Assembly: GCF_012726345.1 (NCBI RefSeq)
Contig: NZ_PTXN01000006.1
Location: forward strand, 62,001-126,000
DNA: 64,000 nucleotides
Direction of reading: 5' to 3'
Source of the DNA: Marinomonas sp. UCMA 3892
GTDB taxonomy: Bacteria > Pseudomonadota > Gammaproteobacteria > Pseudomonadales > Marinomonadaceae
A program made the translations under genes and the position numbers. The notes beneath the pieces are model-generated. The model had not been told where the DNA came from. It made no database searches and was given only the letters and a program-made list of their open reading frames with translations. Shown here piece by piece: positions 61,708 to 64,000 of the stretch. Every line of letters begins with the position of its first letter. Positions within the stretch are counted from its first letter, which is position 1.

Positions 61708-61746
61708 AAAAAGCGCTGGCAGAATTGCTCTGACAGCGCTTTTTTT
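61708..61746. terminator. Terminator between rlmI and the HAD phosphatase gene
   Basis: A long stem: outer 11 bp (61708-61718 with 61734-61744) plus an inner CAGA/TCTG pair, with A and T runs at the ends, so it can act in both directions. Confidence 0.85.
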
Positions 61747-61757
61747 ATGTGTTTTGA

Positions 61758-62414
61758 TTAATCTCTTAGGGAGATGTGTTGCCAGCCGCGTTCTTGGGCG
61801 ATTTTGGTTAATGTCTCATCCGCATCTACCGCAATTGGGTGTGTAACCAATTCTAACAAAGGCAAGTCATTGCGTGAGTCACTGTAAAAATAGCTGCCTT
61901 CCATTGAATGTCCTGTTTCAGCGAGCCAGTCATTGAGACGTGTGACTTTGCCTGCTTGGAAACTTGGTATGCCAACGATTTTTCCTGTGTAGTGATCATC
62001 AATAATTTCTGGCACAGGCGCAATGATATGGTCCATACCCAAGGCGTCGCCAATTGGACCAGTAACAAACTGATTGGTGGCGGTGATCATGAGCAAAAAA
62101 TGACCTTGATCTTTATGATGCTTTAATAAAGCGTTGGCTTTTTCCTGCATCATCGGCTGAACTTTTTCTTGCATGAAGGTGTTGTGCAGTTTGCTGAGTT
62201 CTTCTTTGGAGAATTTAGTTAACGGTTCTAAGCTAAATGCTAGATATTCATGAATGTCTAGTGTTCCCGCTTGGTATTCTTCGAAGAACTTATCATTGGC
62301 TTGTTTGTAGACTTGGCTGTCTACTAAGCCTTTCTCAACTAGAAATTGCCCCCAAGTGTAATCACTGTCGCCGTTTAATAAAGTGCCGTCTAAGTCAAAT
62401 ATTGCGAGTGTCAC
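61758..62414 (-). CDS. HAD-IB phosphatase (SerB-like; candidate histidinol-phosphatase)
   Basis: The 218-residue protein has HAD motif I FDLDGTLLNGD (Asp7, Asp9), motif II in MITATNQ, a Lys in FQAGKVTRL and motif IV YSDSRNDLPLL. It sits divergent to rppH-ptsP, as PA0335 does in P. aeruginosa, which has been reported to be a histidinol-phosphate phosphatase. That function is plausible here but rests on synteny and family. Confidence 0.8.
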   Translation of the reverse strand: MTLAIFDLDGTLLNGDSDYTWGQFLVEKGLVDSQVYKQANDKFFEEYQAGTLDIHEYLAFSLEPLTKFSKEELSKLHNTFMQEKVQPMMQEKANALLKHHKDQGHFLLMITATNQFVTGPIGDALGMDHIIAPVPEIIDDHYTGKIVGIPSFQAGKVTRLNDWLAETGHSMEGSYFYSDSRNDLPLLELVTHPIAVDADETLTKIAQERGWQHISLRD

Positions 62415-62549
62415 AAGCTGTCCCCAATTCTTCTAAAGTGCGTGAATTATAGCCTTCAAGACAATAAATAACAGCAGTCTTAATTGTGCAGATGGGGGAA
62501 TTATGGAACAATGAAACTAATTTATTTTTATATTAAAAGGTGATAGCTC

Positions 62550-63035
62550 GTGATTGATGCAGACGGATACAGACCGAATGTGGGCATCATACTGATGAAC
62601 GAGCGTGGCCAACTTCTTTGGGCGAGACGCGTAGGGCAAAATGCTTGGCAGTTTCCTCAAGGAGGTATCAAATCCGACGAGACACCAGAAGAAGCTTTAT
62701 TTAGAGAGCTAAAAGAGGAAGTAGGCTTAGATCCTCATCAGGTGGAAATAATAGGTAAAACTCGTGGTTGGCTGCGTTATCGTCTTCCTAAGCGCATGCT
62801 AAGACACAACAGTAAGCCTTTATGTATTGGGCAAAAACAGAAATGGTTTCTTTTATCTATTCGTTGTCCTGATGCTTCTGTGTGCGTTGATGGAACGGAA
62901 ACGCCTGAATTTGATGGCTGGCGCTGGGTTAGTTATTGGTATCCACTGGGTCAGGTTGTGGCGTTCAAAAAAGATGTTTATCGCCGAGCTCTAAAAGAGC
63001 TTATCCCCAGTGCACATCGTCGACTAGAAAAGTGA
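62550..63035 (+). CDS. rppH: RNA pyrophosphohydrolase
   Basis: The 161-residue protein starts at a GTG after AAAAGGTGAT and matches RppH closely: [13 protein letters not shown], Nudix box [22 protein letters not shown] (38-59), [20 protein letters not shown] and [15 protein letters not shown]. It removes pyrophosphate from RNA 5' ends and so starts mRNA decay. Followed by ptsP, the usual order. Confidence 0.97.
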   Translation: MIDADGYRPNVGIILMNERGQLLWARRVGQNAWQFPQGGIKSDETPEEALFRELKEEVGLDPHQVEIIGKTRGWLRYRLPKRMLRHNSKPLCIGQKQKWFLLSIRCPDASVCVDGTETPEFDGWRWVSYWYPLGQVVAFKKDVYRRALKELIPSAHRRLEK

Positions 63036-63084
63036 TAAACTTACTGGCTTGATGCTGGAGGTTATATAGATTGATGGGAGAGCT

Positions 63085-64000
63085 ATGCTAAGTTTGTTAA
63101 GACGTATTACCCAGGAGGTGACTGCCGCGCAGTCTTTATCTGCGGCACTGGATATTATTGTCCGACGTGTCCGCAGAGCAATGCGTGCAGAGGTGTGTTC
63201 TATCTATTTGGTGGATACGAACACGAAAGAATATGTCTTAATGGCAACTCGAGGTTTAAATGCTGATGTTGCTGGTAACGTTAGTCTAAAGGCCGATGAA
63301 GGCCTAGTCAGTTTGGTTGGCCGTAGGGCTGAACCTGTCAACCTTGAAGATGCTCATATTCACCCATCTTTCCATTATTTAAAGGGCTCTGGAGAAGAGC
63401 GCTATCGTTCTTTTTTAGGTGTTCCTATTATCCATCATCGCCAAGTATTAGGCGTGTTGGTGGTTCAGCACGAAGATAAACGTCGTTTTGATGAAGGCGA
63501 AGAAGCCTTTCTTATTACTTTATCAGCTCAATTAGCTGGTGTTATTGCTCATGCCGAAGCAACGGGGGCAATCACAAACCTTAATCCTAATGCCATTCCT
63601 AGTGGATCTGATTTTCGTTATAAGGGCGTTCCTGGTAGTTCTGGTGTGGCGATTGGTCGTGGTGTGGTGGTGTTTCCGCCTGCCGATTTAGATGTTATCC
63701 CCGATCGTCGTACAACAGACTTTGATGAAGAGATTCAAGATTTTTATCAAGCACTTGACGCCGTTCGGCAAGACATTCGTCGGGCCAGTAACCGTATTAG
63801 TCAACACCTTTCGGAAGATGAAAAAGCATTATTTGATGTTTATCTAAAAATCTTAGATGATAACTCAATCGCTGGTGAAATTGTTCGTAAGATCAAAGAG
63901 GGTAATTGGGCCCAAGGTGCGTTAAGGCAGGTTATTCAGGCGCATATTCAGCAGTTTAACCGCATGGATGATCCTTATTTACGTGAGCGAGCTTCAGATC
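63085..64000 (+). CDS. ptsP: Phosphoenolpyruvate-protein phosphotransferase PtsP (EI-Ntr), 5' part
   Basis: The reading frame opens at the ATG at 63085 behind GGGAG and is still open at the right edge (about 305 codons). It shows a GAF domain (about 5-160, RRITQEVTAAQSLSAALDIIVRRV, AEVCSIYLVD) and then the EI N-terminal region (KGVPGSSGVAIGRGVVVFP). EI-Ntr starts the nitrogen phosphotransferase relay (NPr, EIIA-Ntr); the GAF domain senses glutamine in E. coli. The PEP-binding part lies beyond the window. Confidence 0.94.
   Translation, partial: MLSLLRRITQEVTAAQSLSAALDIIVRRVRRAMRAEVCSIYLVDTNTKEYVLMATRGLNADVAGNVSLKADEGLVSLVGRRAEPVNLEDAHIHPSFHYLKGSGEERYRSFLGVPIIHHRQVLGVLVVQHEDKRRFDEGEEAFLITLSAQLAGVIAHAEATGAITNLNPNAIPSGSDFRYKGVPGSSGVAIGRGVVVFPPADLDVIPDRRTTDFDEEIQDFYQALDAVRQDIRRASNRISQHLSEDEKALFDVYLKILDDNSIAGEIVRKIKEGNWAQGALRQVIQAHIQQFNRMDDPYLRERASD

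Overview
The window reads as a chromosomal segment of a motile, marine-type gammaproteobacterium. The closest match I recognise is an Oceanospirillales genome such as Marinomonas; this is inferred from gene content and order, not from a database search. Pointers are a moderately A+T-rich sequence, pseudomonad-like synteny blocks (ypjD/corB next to ffh and rpsP-rimM-trmD-rplS; dsbC-hom-thrC; a HAD phosphatase next to rppH-ptsP), FlgP/FlgT flagellar outer-ring proteins as in vibrios, and a DabA/DabB inorganic-carbon pump. Most of the window is ordinary core genome. I see no insertion sequence, prophage, rRNA operon or CRISPR array.

Layout. 1-7.7 kb: the tail of a FecR-type anti-sigma regulator, a TonB-dependent receptor with an STN signalling domain, a secreted M16 zinc peptidase and an MFS permease. 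The receptor-plus-protease pair resembles systems that import a protein and cut it for its iron. 7.8-12.9 kb: dabA and dabB with a divergent NhaR-like LysR regulator. 12.9-21.3 kb: zapE, ppnN, glsA, nudC, the threonine-degradation pair kbl-tdh, and a polysaccharide deacetylase. 21.4-23 kb: a tRNA cluster (Ser, Asn, Pro, His, Lys, then Asn, Pro, Lys) that contains a chimeric Asn/Lys tRNA made by a recent 109-bp tandem duplication. It is followed by a perfect heptanucleotide repeat of about 25.6 copies, a G/T-rich gene-free stretch and a tRNA-Tyr on the minus strand. 23-26.7 kb, minus strand: flgP-flgT, then a ZapB-like coiled coil, a small outer-membrane-type protein, an unlisted 55-residue membrane peptide and a long ProQ/FinO-domain protein.

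27-37 kb: dinB behind a LexA box, a P-loop kinase, an esterase, an inositol-monophosphatase-family enzyme, two small membrane-anchored unknowns, mscS, greB, a DUF72 protein, a NIF3/YqfO-like protein, a Nudix hydrolase, a CorB/CNNM-type protein and ypjD. 37-45.3 kb: ffh, the rpsP-rimM-trmD-rplS operon, dsbC, hom, thrC and an RsmE-type methyltransferase. 45.3-55 kb: a diguanylate cyclase preceded by a translationally coupled 36-residue membrane peptide, a sugar permease, recJ, folD, ygfB-pepP-ubi hydroxylase, and an HDOD protein. 55-64 kb: an iron ABC transporter (fbpABC) behind a Fur-box-like site, a second HDOD protein, an RlmI-type methyltransferase, a HAD phosphatase, rppH and the start of ptsP, which runs off the right edge.

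Together the genes cover iron acquisition (both ends of the window), carbon supply, translation and protein export, threonine synthesis and breakdown, DNA repair, and flagellar outer-ring building. The least explained parts are the receptor/M16 locus, the chimeric tRNA and its flanking repeat, the mixed flagellar/ZapB/ProQ gene string, and two small membrane proteins that are easy to overlook.
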